Shown: one piece after another, positions 48,859 through 57,534 of the stretch
How positions within the stretch are numbered: position 1 is the stretch's first letter
How the letters are laid out: every line of letters begins with the position of its first letter
NCBI RefSeq assembly: GCF_006346395.1
Contig: NZ_VDMS01000006.1
Coordinates: 1-64,000 of the forward strand
Reading direction: 5' to 3'
DNA: 64,000 nucleotides
DNA from: Nocardioides plantarum
GTDB taxonomy: Bacteria > Actinomycetota > Actinomycetes > Propionibacteriales > Nocardioidaceae
The notes under the pieces: generated by a model
The model's database searches: none
What the model was told of the DNA's origin: nothing
Seen by the model: only the letters and a program-made list of their open reading frames with translations
Made by a program: the position numbers and the translations under genes

Positions 48859-49731
48859 TCAGGCCGCCGCCGTACGCCGCCCGTGCCGCCGGGTGACCAG
48901 CAGCCCGAACGCCGTGGCCAGGACGTACATCAGCACGGAGTAGACCGCGCTGGGGATCGCGACCTCGGTGCTGTCGAGCACGCTGAGCGCGATGGTCAGC
49001 GCGACGGTGGTGTTGTGGATGCCGACCTCCATCGAGCTGGCGACGGCCTGCGGCTCGGGGAGGCGCAGCAGCTTGGCGCCCAGGTAGCCGGCGCTCAGGC
49101 TGATCAGGCAGAACAGTCCGGTGACCAGGCCGACCTGCTCGACGTAGTCGGCGAGGTTCTTGCGCTCGCCGAGGAGCGCGCCGACCGAGACGGCGACCAG
49201 GACGGCGATCGAGAAGACGCGCACGGGACGGTCCGCGCGCGCGGCGAAGGCCTCCGAGCGGTGCCGCACGACCATGCCGACCGCCACCGGCACCAGCACG
49301 ACGGCGATCACCTGCAGCACCTTGCCGGTCTGCAGGCCGAGCTCACCGTCGGCGTCGAAGTGGTCGATGGCGAGGTTGGTGATCAGCGGGATGGTGATCG
49401 CGGCGATCACGGAGTTGATCGCGGTCAGCGTGATGTTGAGCGCGACATCGCCGTGGAAGAGGTGGCTGAACAGGTTGGCCGTGGTGCCGCCCGGCGAGGC
49501 CGCGAGGAGCATGACACCGACCGCGAGCAACGGGTCCAGGTCGAAGGCCGTCACCAGCCCGAAGGCCACCACCGGCAGCACCAGCACCTGCAGGACCAGC
49601 GCGACCGCCACCGCCTTCGGGGTGCGCGCCACCCGGCGGAAGTCGTCGACGGTGAGCGACAGCCCGAGGCCGAACATGATGATGGCCAGCGCGATGGGCA
49701 GGCCGACGGTGATCAGTGCCGAGTCGTTCAT
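48859..49731 (-). CDS. Bile acid:sodium symporter (BASS) family transporter
   Basis: 290 residues from ATG 49731 with nine to ten TM segments. Family motifs: MLLAASPGGTTANLFSHLFHGDVALNITLTAINSVIAAITIP (TM4-5, with the crossover region) and SSMEVGIHNTTVALTIALSV (TM9), which resembles the E-x-x-x-Q/N Na+ site of BASS proteins. It imports organic anions such as bile acids or pantoate with sodium. Next to a putative sterol regulon, uptake of a steroid acid is an attractive but unproven idea. No operator of that regulon lies before it. Confidence 0.9.
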   Translation of the reverse strand: MNDSALITVGLPIALAIIMFGLGLSLTVDDFRRVARTPKAVAVALVLQVLVLPVVAFGLVTAFDLDPLLAVGVMLLAASPGGTTANLFSHLFHGDVALNITLTAINSVIAAITIPLITNLAIDHFDADGELGLQTGKVLQVIAVVLVPVAVGMVVRHRSEAFAARADRPVRVFSIAVLVAVSVGALLGERKNLADYVEQVGLVTGLFCLISLSAGYLGAKLLRLPEPQAVASSMEVGIHNTTVALTIALSVLDSTEVAIPSAVYSVLMYVLATAFGLLVTRRHGRRTAAA

Positions 49732-49807
49732 CGCGACAGTCAAGCAGCGCACCGGCGTCCGTGGGCGCCTTCGCGCCGGCTGTCGCCGCTACGACCGGCT
49801 GTCGCCG

Positions 49808-50662
49808 CTACGACGTGACGGACGCCGTCGCGTGCCACGACGCCAGCAGCGGCAGGGCGCGCGCCGTGTCCGAGTCGGGCTCGACGGTGTAGACCACCAG
49901 GCGCTGCTCGGGGTCGTGCGGCGTGGTCAGCGCCTCGATGGCGAACCGGAGCACCCCGAGCTCCGGGTGCGCGATCTGCTTGGGCACCGACGTCCGGTCG
50001 GTGACGCCGTGGTCGTCCCACCACCGGGCCACGTCGGCGTCGCGCTCGCGCAGCTCGGCGACGAGCGCTGTGAGCCGCCGGTCCTGCGGGTGGCGCCCGA
50101 CCTCGTAGCGCATCGCACCCACCGCGGCGGCGGCGTAGTCGGACCAGTTGACGATCCGCTCGCGAGACGCCGGGTCGAGGAAGAGCCAGCGCAGCAGCGA
50201 CGACCCCGGCGCCATCTCGTGCCCCAGCACCGCCGGCAGCAGCGCGTTGCGGGCCAGCACGTCGCCGCGACGACCCAGCAGCAGCGCCGGGACGTGGTCG
50301 AGGGTCGACATCAGGCGCAGCAGGCCGGGGTCGGGCCGCTGCGGCGCCTCCCAGACGGCCGTCCGGGCCGAGCCACGTCGGGAGGGGGCGGCCAGGTCGC
50401 GCAGGTGGGTCCGCTCGACGTCGTCGAGCTGCAGCGCCCGCGCGAGCGCGTCGAGGACGTCATCGGTGAGCGTCTGCTGGCGGCCCTGCTCGATCCGGCT
50501 GTAGTGGTCGGCGCTCAGCCCGGCCAGCACCGCGAGCTCCTCCTTGCGCAGCCCCGGCACCCGACGCGGACCCGGGAAGGCGTCGATCCCGGCCTGGGCC
50601 GGCGTCAACCCGTCGCGCCGCGAGCGGAGGAACTCACCGAGGGCGGCACGGTCGGCGGGCAT
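49808..50662 (-). CDS. XRE-family regulator with MmyB-like ligand-binding domain
   Basis: 284 residues. HTH_3: LGEFLRSRRDGLTPAQAGI... then VPGLRKEELAVLAGLSADHYSRIEQGRQQTLTDDVLDALARAL. The C-terminal MmyB-type domain (about residues 105-275) has LLGRRGDVLARNALLPAVLG and MRYEVGRHPQDRRL, known to bind a fatty acid in one Chloroflexus structure. Divergent from an SDR gene with a perfect inverted repeat in the 100-bp gap. This regulator/SDR pair is common in actinomycetes and the regulator usually represses the SDR. Confidence 0.93.
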   Translation of the reverse strand: MPADRAALGEFLRSRRDGLTPAQAGIDAFPGPRRVPGLRKEELAVLAGLSADHYSRIEQGRQQTLTDDVLDALARALQLDDVERTHLRDLAAPSRRGSARTAVWEAPQRPDPGLLRLMSTLDHVPALLLGRRGDVLARNALLPAVLGHEMAPGSSLLRWLFLDPASRERIVNWSDYAAAAVGAMRYEVGRHPQDRRLTALVAELRERDADVARWWDDHGVTDRTSVPKQIAHPELGVLRFAIEALTTPHDPEQRLVVYTVEPDSDTARALPLLASWHATASVTS

Positions 50663-50691
50663 GGACCCACCCTAGGAGCGGTGCAGGCACC

Positions 50692-50718
50692 CTGCCTGGT
50701 CGTGCCGTGACCAGGCAG
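50692..50718. promoter_or_regulatory. Inverted repeat operator before the SDR gene
   Basis: CTGCCTGGTC (50692-50701) and GACCAGGCAG (50709-50718), perfect 10-bp arms with a 7-nt spacer; CCAGGCAG recurs once more about 30 bp on. Likely bound by the divergent MmyB-type regulator. Confidence 0.7.
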
Positions 50719-50762
50719 CGCCCGCCCTGGTCCGATCCGCCGCCAGGCAGTCGACTGGGGGC

Positions 50763-51533
50763 ATGACCACCGACTCCCTGTCCCTCGCCGGCCGCCGCGC
50801 CGTCGTCACCGGCTCCACCAGCGGCATCGGCGCCGCCACCGTCCGTCTCCTCGCCGCCCGTGGCGCGCACGTCGTCGTCACCGGCCGCGACGCCGGGCGC
50901 GGCGAGACCGTCGTCGCCGACGTACGACGCGAGGGCGGCTCGGCCGTGTTCGTCGCCTCGGAGCTCACCGGCCCGCCGGACGGCCTGCGCGCGACGGCCG
51001 GCGCCTGGGCCGAGGCCCTGGGCGGCCCGGTCGACCTGCTGGTCCACAACGCCGCCCTCTGCCCGCCCGTCGACACGTTCTCGCTCACCGACGCCGACCT
51101 GGAGGCCACCCTGGCCGTCAACGTACGCGCCCCGCACGTGCTCACCGCCGCCCTCGCCCCGCCGATGATCGAGGCCGGCGGCGGCGCGATCGTGGTGATC
51201 GGGTCGTGGATGGCGACCGTCGGACACGCGTTCGTCGGGCTCTACTCCGCCACCAAGGCCGCCGAGGAGCAGCTGGCCCGCAGCTGGGCGGCCGAGCTCG
51301 GCCCGCGCGGCGTCCGGGTCAACACCGTCTCCCCCGGCGCGACCCGCACGCCGATCAACGACGGCGCCGACGACGTGATCACCCAGATGACCTCCGGCAC
51401 CCCGGCCGGTCGGCCCGGCACCCCGGACGACATCGCCGCCGCGGTCGCCTGGGTCGTCTCGGAGCAGGCGGCCTACGTCCACGGCGCGACGATCGCGGTC
51501 GACGGAGGCATCACCGCCACCCGGACGGGGTGA
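50763..51533 (+). CDS. SDR family oxidoreductase
   Basis: 256 residues, classical SDR: VVTGSTSGIGAATVRLL, VVVTGRDAGRG (NADP-type Arg after the second strand), LVHNAAL in place of NNAG, active Ser in VIGSWMATVG, YSATK as Tyr-x3-Lys, VDGGITATRTG at the end. The probable target of the divergent MmyB-type regulator. Substrate unknown. Confidence 0.93.
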   Translation: MTTDSLSLAGRRAVVTGSTSGIGAATVRLLAARGAHVVVTGRDAGRGETVVADVRREGGSAVFVASELTGPPDGLRATAGAWAEALGGPVDLLVHNAALCPPVDTFSLTDADLEATLAVNVRAPHVLTAALAPPMIEAGGGAIVVIGSWMATVGHAFVGLYSATKAAEEQLARSWAAELGPRGVRVNTVSPGATRTPINDGADDVITQMTSGTPAGRPGTPDDIAAAVAWVVSEQAAYVHGATIAVDGGITATRTG

Positions 51534-51568
51534 GGTGACCGTCCCCGGTGCCTCCTACGCTGCGACGC

Positions 51569-52411
51569 ATGAGCGAGCAGACGATGGCCGGCCGGACCGT
51601 GCTGGTGACCGGGGCCAGTGACGGCATCGGGGCCGAGGCGGCCAGGGTGCTGGCCGGCAAGGGGGCGACGGTCCTCGTGACCGGTCGCTCCGCCGACAAG
51701 CTCGCGCCGGTCGCCGAGGCGGTCGGCACCGACCCGCTGATCGCCGACTTCTCGCGCCTCGACGACGTACGCCGCCTCGCGGCCCAGGTGGCCGAGCGCA
51801 CGCCCACGATCGACGTGCTGCTCAACAACGCCGGCGGCACGTTCTCGCCGTCGCGCAAGACCCACGACGGTCACGAGCCCAACTTCCAGATCAACCACCT
51901 GGCGCCGTTCCTGCTGACCAACCTGCTGCGCCCCCAGCTCGCGGCGACCGGCGGGGCGCTGGTGGTCAACACGTCCAGCATCGGCAACCTGATGGGCAAG
52001 ATCGTGCTCGACGACCTCGACTACGAGCACCGTCGCGCGATCGAGTTCCCCGCCTACGGCACCGGCAAGCTGATGAACATCGTCTTCACCCGCGGCATCA
52101 GCCAGCGGTGGTCCGACGACCAGATCCGGTCGGTCGCCGTGCACCCCGGCCCGGTCGGCAGCTCGTTCGGCCGCGACTCGTGGCTCGTGGGCCTGCTCTA
52201 CCGCAGCCCGCTGAAGCGGCTGGCCACGATCAGCGTCCCCGACGGCGCCGCGCCCCTGGTCGCGCTCGTCGAGCGCGGCCCCGACCCCGCCATCGACGGC
52301 CACTACTTCAGCCGCTTCTCCGTCAACGGCCGGGAGAACAAGCAGGCCCGCCGGCAGGAGATCGTCGACGGTCTCTGGGAGCGCTCGGCGGCGCTGGTCG
52401 GGCTGGTCTGA
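51569..52411 (+). CDS. SDR family oxidoreductase (retinol-dehydrogenase-like)
   Basis: 280 residues from ATG 51569. VLVTGASDGIGAEAARVLAGKGATVLVTGRS, DVLLNNAGGTFSPSRKTHDGHEPNFQINHLAPFLLTNLL, active Ser in VNTSSIGN, YGTGK as Tyr-x3-Lys, and a C-terminal region DPAIDGHYFSRF. This is the retinol dehydrogenase/WW-domain-oxidoreductase-like subgroup, NADP-linked. 35 bp after the previous SDR, so possibly co-transcribed. Substrate unknown. Confidence 0.92.
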   Translation: MSEQTMAGRTVLVTGASDGIGAEAARVLAGKGATVLVTGRSADKLAPVAEAVGTDPLIADFSRLDDVRRLAAQVAERTPTIDVLLNNAGGTFSPSRKTHDGHEPNFQINHLAPFLLTNLLRPQLAATGGALVVNTSSIGNLMGKIVLDDLDYEHRRAIEFPAYGTGKLMNIVFTRGISQRWSDDQIRSVAVHPGPVGSSFGRDSWLVGLLYRSPLKRLATISVPDGAAPLVALVERGPDPAIDGHYFSRFSVNGRENKQARRQEIVDGLWERSAALVGLV

Positions 52412-52414
52412 GGG

Positions 52415-52436
52415 CCGCTCGACCCGAGCCGAGCGG
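52415..52436 (+). terminator. Hairpin after the SDR gene
   Basis: CCGCTCG (52415-52421) and CGAGCGG (52430-52436), 7-bp stem, 8-nt loop, immediately after the stop codon at 52411. The rest of the 238-bp gap to 52650 shows no other clear structure except the short leader frame at 52610; TACGAT at 52517 could be a -10. Confidence 0.55.
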
Positions 52437-52609
52437 GGAGCGCTGACCGTGTCCTGGGTGCCCGACGTGTCGGGCGTGACATCCGGTGAAGCTACGCCGC
52501 AGGTCGGCCGGGTCGCTACGATGACTCGGGTACGTGGAGTCGTCCGATCGTCTGAACCGCCCGATCCCCCACGGCCGGTCCCTCACTCCACCTCAGCCAG
52601 GATGTCAGC

Positions 52610-52672
52610 ATGAGCACACGGCGCGACCGGCAGTCGCTCGGGTCGGTCCGTGGTGCCGGTGCGCGACCCTGA
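52610..52672 (+). CDS. Possible 20-residue leader peptide overlapping the hybrid kinase start
   Basis: ATG at 52610 with AGCCAGGA upstream opens a 20-codon frame (MSTRRDRQSLGSVRGAGARP) that ends at 52672, 23 bp inside the kinase gene. Either a translationally coupled leader or the authentic kinase N-terminus separated by a frameshift. The composition (Arg/Gly/Ser) does not decide it. Confidence 0.35.
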   Translation: MSTRRDRQSLGSVRGAGARP

Positions 52673-55244
52673 CGCAGGCCCTCCCGTCGACGCCGACGCG
52701 AGGGGTGGCCACCGACTCGGCGACCGGGTCGTGCTGCTGGTGACGGCCCTGGTCTGCGCGCTGTTCGCGGTGGCGTTCCACCCCGCAGTCGCCTCGCTGC
52801 CCACCCGCCAGACCGTGAGCGCCCTCGGCCTGGTCCTCAGTGGCCTCTTCCTCGTGGTCGCCAGCTGGCGTCGTACGAGGACCCCTGCCGGCCGCACGCG
52901 GTCGTGGCGGCTGATCCTCGTGGGGTCCCTGGTCGCCACCGCCGGCAACTGCTGGGCGGCCGCCGTCGGCTCCGATCCCGTGAACTCGCCGAGCACGGTG
53001 AGCGACGTGACCATCTTCGTCGCGCTGTTCCTGTGCATCGCGGCGATGTTCGGCTTCCCGACCGTCCAGCGGCGCGGCATCGAGAAGGTCGTCATCGCGC
53101 TCGACGGCCTGGTGATCAGCGGCGCCGTCGTCATCATCGCCTCCACGCTGGTCTACGACGAGCTGCTGCGCGACGTCGATCTCGACCGCCGGTCGAGCGT
53201 GCTGCCGCTGATCATCCCCGCTCTCGACATCCTGCTCATCGTCTCGGCGGTGCTGCTGCTGCTGCGATCGCGCGGCGCCGACCGCGGCGCCCTCATCTTC
53301 CTGGCCCTGGGCTTCTCGTCCTACAGCTTCTCGGACCTGGCCTTCGCGGTGCGCGTCGCCCAGGGCGATTTCCAGTTCGGCTCCTACATCGACCTCGGGT
53401 GGATCGTCGGCTACGCACTCATCGCCCTGGGCGCGTGGTACCCGGGGTTGGCTGCCGGCTCGCGCGACGACGCCGACCGCGCCACCACCAGCGACACGGT
53501 GTCGTCGCGCGGCGGGGCCGACGTCCGTGACACCGCGTTGGTCGGCCTCGGCCTGCTGGTGGCGCTCGCCGTCCAGCTGCGGTTCGGCTCCGCCCGGCTC
53601 GACGTCCTCAGCATCACGCTGTGGCTGCTGGTCGTGGTCGCCGCGGTCGCGCGTCAGGTCGTCCTGACCTACGACAACACCCAGCTGCGTCGTCGCCTCG
53701 AGGACCGGGTGCGCGAGCAGACGTCCGACCTGGTGCGCATGGCGCGGGAGAACGAGACCCTGCTCGCCTCGGTCGCCGACGGCATCTACGGGGTCGATGC
53801 CGAGGGCGTGCTGACCTTCATCAACCCCTCCGGAGCACGGGCGCTCTCCTACTCCTCGGAGCAGCTCCACGGGCGCGGCGTCCACGAGCTCTTCCACGCC
53901 CCGGACGCCGAGGGCAATCCCCATCCCTACGACGGCTGCTACATCGCCGAGGCGATCAGGTCGGGGCTGGTCACCAACGCCGAGGAGGACGTCTACGTCC
54001 GGGCGGACGGGTCGGAGTTCCCCGTCGAGATCACCGCCAGCCCACTCGTCGAGGGCGACTCGGTCCGGGGAGCGGTGGTGGCGTTCCGAGACATCACCCA
54101 GCGCCGCGAGGTCGACCGGCTGAAGAACGAGTTCATCTCCGTGGTCAGTCACGAGCTGCGCACCCCGCTGACCTCGATCCGCGGCTCGCTCGGGCTGCTG
54201 ACCAGCGGCAAGCTCGGCGAGCTGACCCCCCGCGCGCGCTCGATGGCCACCCTCGCCCTCGAGAGCAGTGAGCGGCTGAGCCGGCTGATCAACGACATCC
54301 TCGACCTCGAGCGCATCCAGTCCGGCACCCGGGCCATGTCCGTCGCCCCGGTCGACTCCTTCGAGCTCCTGGCCCGCGCGGTCGCCGAGATGTCCGGCAT
54401 GGCCCACACCAAGGACATCAGCCTCGAGCTCCCCCACAGCGACGGCCGGGTCCTGGCCGACGCCGACCGGATCATCCAGACCCTCACCAACCTGATCAAC
54501 AACGCCATCAAGTTCTCCGACCCCGGCCAGGGCGTCGAGCTGAGCAGCGTGCGGCAGGACGACCGGGTCCTCTTCTGCGTGCGCGACCAGGGCCGCGGCA
54601 TCCCCGAGGACAAGCTGCAGACGGTGTTCGACCGCTTCGAGCAGGTCGACTCCTCCGACGCCCGCGCGCTGGGCGGCACCGGTCTGGGGCTCGCGATCAG
54701 CCGCGGGATCGTCGAGCGCCACGGTGGACGCATCTGGGCCGAGAGCGTCCTGGGCGAGGGCACCTCGGTCTACTTCACGCTCCCGAGCCCCGACCGCGGT
54801 CCCTCGCGCCGACCGGCTGTGGCGGCGGGCTCGCCGCGCGGTGCCGCGACCCCCCACGTGCTCCTGGTCGAGGACGACGACGACCTCGCGACAGCCCTGA
54901 CCACCCTGCTGGCCGGCCACGCCGTCGCCGTGACCTGCGTCGCCGGCGCCGCCCAGGCCCTCCGGACGGCCGAGACCACTACCTTCGACCTCGTGATCCT
55001 CGACGTCGTCCTCGCCGAGGGCGACGGCTACGAGCTCGTGCACGCACTCAGGGCGGACCCGGCGACCGCCGACCTCGACGTGATCGTCTACAGCGCCGAC
55101 GAGGTCCTCCCCCACGACCGCCCCCGCCTCACCCTCGGCCGGACCGAGTTCCTCACCAAGGCCCGGGTCGACCTCGCCGGGGTCGAGGAGCGCGTGCTCC
55201 AGCTGCTGCAGACCGACTCCACCAGACCGAAAGACGCGACGTGA
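52650..55244 (+). CDS. Hybrid sensor histidine kinase with about ten TM segments, PAS and receiver domains
   Basis: 864 residues. Residues 25-345 hold about ten TM helices of unknown sensor type. A coiled linker and a PAS domain (about 370-490: LLASVADGIYGVDAEGVLTFINPSGARALSYS) follow. HisKA has phospho-His501 in FISVVSHELRTPLTSIRGSL; HATPase motifs are LINNAIKFSD, VRDQGRGIPED, GGTGLGLAIS. A C-terminal receiver has EDDDD, phospho-Asp785 in VILDVVLAEGDG, and Lys in FLTKAR. The many-TM sensor suggests a hydrophobic or membrane-soluble ligand. The stop overlaps the next start (GTGA). Confidence 0.92.
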   Translation: MVPVRDPDAGPPVDADARGGHRLGDRVVLLVTALVCALFAVAFHPAVASLPTRQTVSALGLVLSGLFLVVASWRRTRTPAGRTRSWRLILVGSLVATAGNCWAAAVGSDPVNSPSTVSDVTIFVALFLCIAAMFGFPTVQRRGIEKVVIALDGLVISGAVVIIASTLVYDELLRDVDLDRRSSVLPLIIPALDILLIVSAVLLLLRSRGADRGALIFLALGFSSYSFSDLAFAVRVAQGDFQFGSYIDLGWIVGYALIALGAWYPGLAAGSRDDADRATTSDTVSSRGGADVRDTALVGLGLLVALAVQLRFGSARLDVLSITLWLLVVVAAVARQVVLTYDNTQLRRRLEDRVREQTSDLVRMARENETLLASVADGIYGVDAEGVLTFINPSGARALSYSSEQLHGRGVHELFHAPDAEGNPHPYDGCYIAEAIRSGLVTNAEEDVYVRADGSEFPVEITASPLVEGDSVRGAVVAFRDITQRREVDRLKNEFISVVSHELRTPLTSIRGSLGLLTSGKLGELTPRARSMATLALESSERLSRLINDILDLERIQSGTRAMSVAPVDSFELLARAVAEMSGMAHTKDISLELPHSDGRVLADADRIIQTLTNLINNAIKFSDPGQGVELSSVRQDDRVLFCVRDQGRGIPEDKLQTVFDRFEQVDSSDARALGGTGLGLAISRGIVERHGGRIWAESVLGEGTSVYFTLPSPDRGPSRRPAVAAGSPRGAATPHVLLVEDDDDLATALTTLLAGHAVAVTCVAGAAQALRTAETTTFDLVILDVVLAEGDGYELVHALRADPATADLDVIVYSADEVLPHDRPRLTLGRTEFLTKARVDLAGVEERVLQLLQTDSTRPKDAT

Positions 55245-55756
55245 TCCCCCCCGACACCTCCCCGACCCGGACCGACCCGGCTCCGCTCCACATCACGGTC
55301 CGCACGGCCGTGGGCGGGGGACGGACCCTGTTGTCCGCCTTCGACGCCGCACTGCTCGAGGCGGGTGTCGCCAACTTCAACCTCATCGTGCTGTCGTCGG
55401 TCATCCCGCCCGGGACCGTCCTGACCCGCGACACCACGACCGTGGCCGGCACCCACGGCGACCGGCTGTACTGCGTCGAGTCGGTCGCCTACGCCGACCA
55501 CCCCGGCGAGGTCGTCTCGGCCGGGCTCGGCTGGGTCTTCGACCCCGTGCTCGGGGGGCTCTTCGTCGAGCACACCGGCGGCAGTGAGGCCTCCGTCGAC
55601 GAGCAGATCCGGCTCAGCCTGGCCGACATGGCCCACAGCCGCGGGATCGACTACGGCGAGGTGAGCACCGCCATCGTGACGGCGCACTGCACCACGACCC
55701 CGGTGTGCGCGCTCGCGATCGCCGCCTACTCCGTCGCCGGCTGGACGACGCCATGA
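55241..55756 (+). CDS. Pyruvoyl-dependent arginine decarboxylase
   Basis: 171 residues. NFNLIVLSSVIPPGTVL contains the Ser52-Ser53 self-cleavage site that makes the pyruvoyl cofactor; the position equals that of the Methanocaldococcus enzyme. GLGWVFDPVLGGLFVEHTGGSE and a C-terminal VTAHCTTTPVCALAIAAY fit the family's beta-subunit. It converts arginine to agmatine and CO2. An isolated arginine decarboxylase between a kinase and an acyltransferase, with no agmatinase or polyamine gene in view, is unusual. GTG start overlaps the kinase stop; its stop overlaps the next ATG (ATGA). Confidence 0.9.
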   Translation: MIPPDTSPTRTDPAPLHITVRTAVGGGRTLLSAFDAALLEAGVANFNLIVLSSVIPPGTVLTRDTTTVAGTHGDRLYCVESVAYADHPGEVVSAGLGWVFDPVLGGLFVEHTGGSEASVDEQIRLSLADMAHSRGIDYGEVSTAIVTAHCTTTPVCALAIAAYSVAGWTTP

Positions 55757-56355
55757 GCGCCGAGAGCCCCGCGAGCCCGACGTCGGCGATCGAGGTCACG
55801 GTGGAGGCCGAGCTCGACGACGAGACCGCCGAGTCCTACTACGCGCTCTACCGCGAGACCTTCGCCGAGCTGGAGACCCGGGCCGTCGCCCGCCAGCTGC
55901 TCCACCGCGACGAGTTCCTGGCCGAGATGGTCGATCCCCGGGTCCAGAAGTACGTCGCGAGGCGCGACGGGCTCGCCGTCGGCATGTCCACCCTGACCAA
56001 CCAGCTCGAGACCGTCCCGTGGATCAGCCCGGCCTACTTCGCGCACCACTACCCCGACCACGTCGCCCGCGGCGCGGTCTACTACGTCGGCTTCACGCTG
56101 GTGCACCGCGACCACCGACGCAGCCGTGCCTTCCCGGCGATGATCGAACGGATCGGCGCGGTCCTGGCCGAGGCCGACGCGGTCGTCGGGTGGGACATCT
56201 GCGCCTTCAACGACGACGACCGGTCGTTCGGGGTCCATGCCAGCCGCGTCCTGGGCCGTACCGGCAACGTCCTCGTCGCACCCGTCGACCGGCAGACCTA
56301 CTACGTCGGCACCTTCGGGGGATCCGACGCCGCATCGGGTACCGGGGCTCCGTGA
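55753..56355 (+). CDS. GNAT-fold N-acyltransferase (autoinducer-synthase-like?)
   Basis: 200 residues. DETAESYYALYRETFAELETRAVARQLLHRDEFLAEMVDPRVQKYVARRDGLAVGMSTLTNQLETVPWISPAYFAHHYPD then YVGFTLVHRDHRRSRAFPAMIERI (acyl-CoA loop region) and AFNDDDRSFGVHASRVLG. It is not a standard acetyltransferase: the WISPAYF segment and long N-terminal helix recall N-acyl amino acid synthases of the FeeM/LuxI-related group. Placed between an arginine decarboxylase and a response regulator in one coupled operon, it may acylate agmatine or a derivative. This role is inference. Confidence 0.78.
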   Translation: MSAESPASPTSAIEVTVEAELDDETAESYYALYRETFAELETRAVARQLLHRDEFLAEMVDPRVQKYVARRDGLAVGMSTLTNQLETVPWISPAYFAHHYPDHVARGAVYYVGFTLVHRDHRRSRAFPAMIERIGAVLAEADAVVGWDICAFNDDDRSFGVHASRVLGRTGNVLVAPVDRQTYYVGTFGGSDAASGTGAP

Positions 56356-56747
56356 CCACCCCCGCGAGGCCGACGATCCTCATCGTCGACGACGACGACT
56401 CCATCCGCGAGATCACCCAGCTGACCCTCGAGGTCGTCGCGGAGTGGGACGTCATCGCCGCCGACGGGGGCGCGGCCGCGGTCGAGCTGGCCCGGCAGCA
56501 CCACCCCGACGCCGTGCTGCTCGACCTGATGATGCCGGTGATGGACGGCCGGGCGACCTTCCTGGCACTGCAGGCCGACGAGGCCACCCGCGACATCCCC
56601 GTCATCCTGCTCACGGCCAAGCTCGGCATCGGCGGTCACCAGCCGTGGGACGACCTGGCGGTCGCCGGCGTGATCTCCAAGCCGTTCAACCCCGTCCTGC
56701 TGCCCACCGAGATCGCCGAGCTGCTCGGCTGGGAGCCGAGCGCGTAG
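56352..56747 (+). CDS. Single-domain response regulator
   Basis: 131 residues, receiver only. ILIVDDDDSIREI, phospho-Asp in AVLLDLMMPVMDG, Thr in VILLTAKLG, Lys in GVISKPFNP. It lacks an output domain, so it must act by protein contact or as phosphate sink/relay. The GTG start overlaps the acyltransferase stop. Last gene of the kinase-decarboxylase-acyltransferase-regulator operon; likely receives phosphate from the hybrid kinase via its own receiver or another histidine phosphotransfer protein. Confidence 0.92.
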   Translation: MTTPARPTILIVDDDDSIREITQLTLEVVAEWDVIAADGGAAAVELARQHHPDAVLLDLMMPVMDGRATFLALQADEATRDIPVILLTAKLGIGGHQPWDDLAVAGVISKPFNPVLLPTEIAELLGWEPSA

Positions 56748-56783
56748 CTGTCCGGTGTCCCTCGTCCGTCGTCCCGGGCACGG

Positions 56784-57434
56784 TCAGGCGTCCTCGTCCA
56801 TGACGTCGACGACCAGGCGCGGAGGCCCCGTGAGGGTGAGGACCCGGACCGGCACCCGGCCCCGAGTCCCGGCGAGCACCTGCGTGTAGCCCTCGAACGT
56901 GCCGCCGACGTAGACCTCGTCGACCTGGCCGTCGTGGCCCGACGTCCGGATCCGTCCCGGCCCGCCGTAGTAGTCGGGTGCCGGCCAGGTCGTGCCCGAG
57001 GCGAAGACCTCCAGGACGGCGTCGCCGTCGAGGTCGACGACATCACCGCTGCCCTCCTGGACCCCGTGGTCGACGTACCTGGTGGTCCAGCCCGGCGCCC
57101 CGGCGCCGCTGAACTCCAGCACGATCCGGTCGAACCTCTCGTGCTCGCCCACGCGCACGTCGACGAGCACGAGGTCCGACCCGCCCGATCCCTCGCCACT
57201 CTGGCGCCACCTGCTCGCCGCGGGCGTCCGGACGGCGGCTGCGTGCTCGCTGGGAGTGGCAGCCGACGCGGCGGGAGCGGAGGTGGGTCGCGCGGCCGGC
57301 GTGGCGTCGCCTCCGCCGGGCTCGCTCGCGCATCCGCTCGCGGTCAGCGCGAGGGCGGCGAGCGTGCCGAGCAGGGCGGTCCGTCGGTGACGGGAGAACC
57401 ACCGGTGGTCGTGGGGGGTCGCGGTCGTGGTCAC
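56784..57434 (-). CDS. Lipoprotein with AMIN-like C-terminal domain
   Basis: 216 residues from GTG 57434. A signal peptide with lipobox LALTASGC (Cys at about residue 34) is followed by a Ala/Pro/Thr spacer. The folded part from about residue 70 (LVLVDVRVGEHERFDRIVLEFSGAGAPGWTTRYVDHGV) is the AMIN-like domain found in actinobacterial lipoproteins; it ends VPVRVLTLTGPPRLVVDVMDEDA. It likely sits in the cell envelope and binds a surface ligand. The longer reading from 57482 adds residues without a signal. Convergent with the response regulator, 36 bp apart. Confidence 0.82.
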   Translation of the reverse strand: MTTTATPHDHRWFSRHRRTALLGTLAALALTASGCASEPGGGDATPAARPTSAPAASAATPSEHAAAVRTPAASRWRQSGEGSGGSDLVLVDVRVGEHERFDRIVLEFSGAGAPGWTTRYVDHGVQEGSGDVVDLDGDAVLEVFASGTTWPAPDYYGGPGRIRTSGHDGQVDEVYVGGTFEGYTQVLAGTRGRVPVRVLTLTGPPRLVVDVMDEDA

Positions 57435-57534
57435 CGAAGGAGGACGCCCGGCCACGGGTCCCGGTTGTCCTCGCCGCTCCACGTCGGACCCGGGCCCCTC
57501 CGGACGCCCCGGGCGACCCGGATAGTTTCGACGC

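Noticed and set aside
52605..55115. 836-codon frame antisense to the hybrid kinase
   Set aside because: Antisense shadow in a GC-rich gene, with no start signal or domain.
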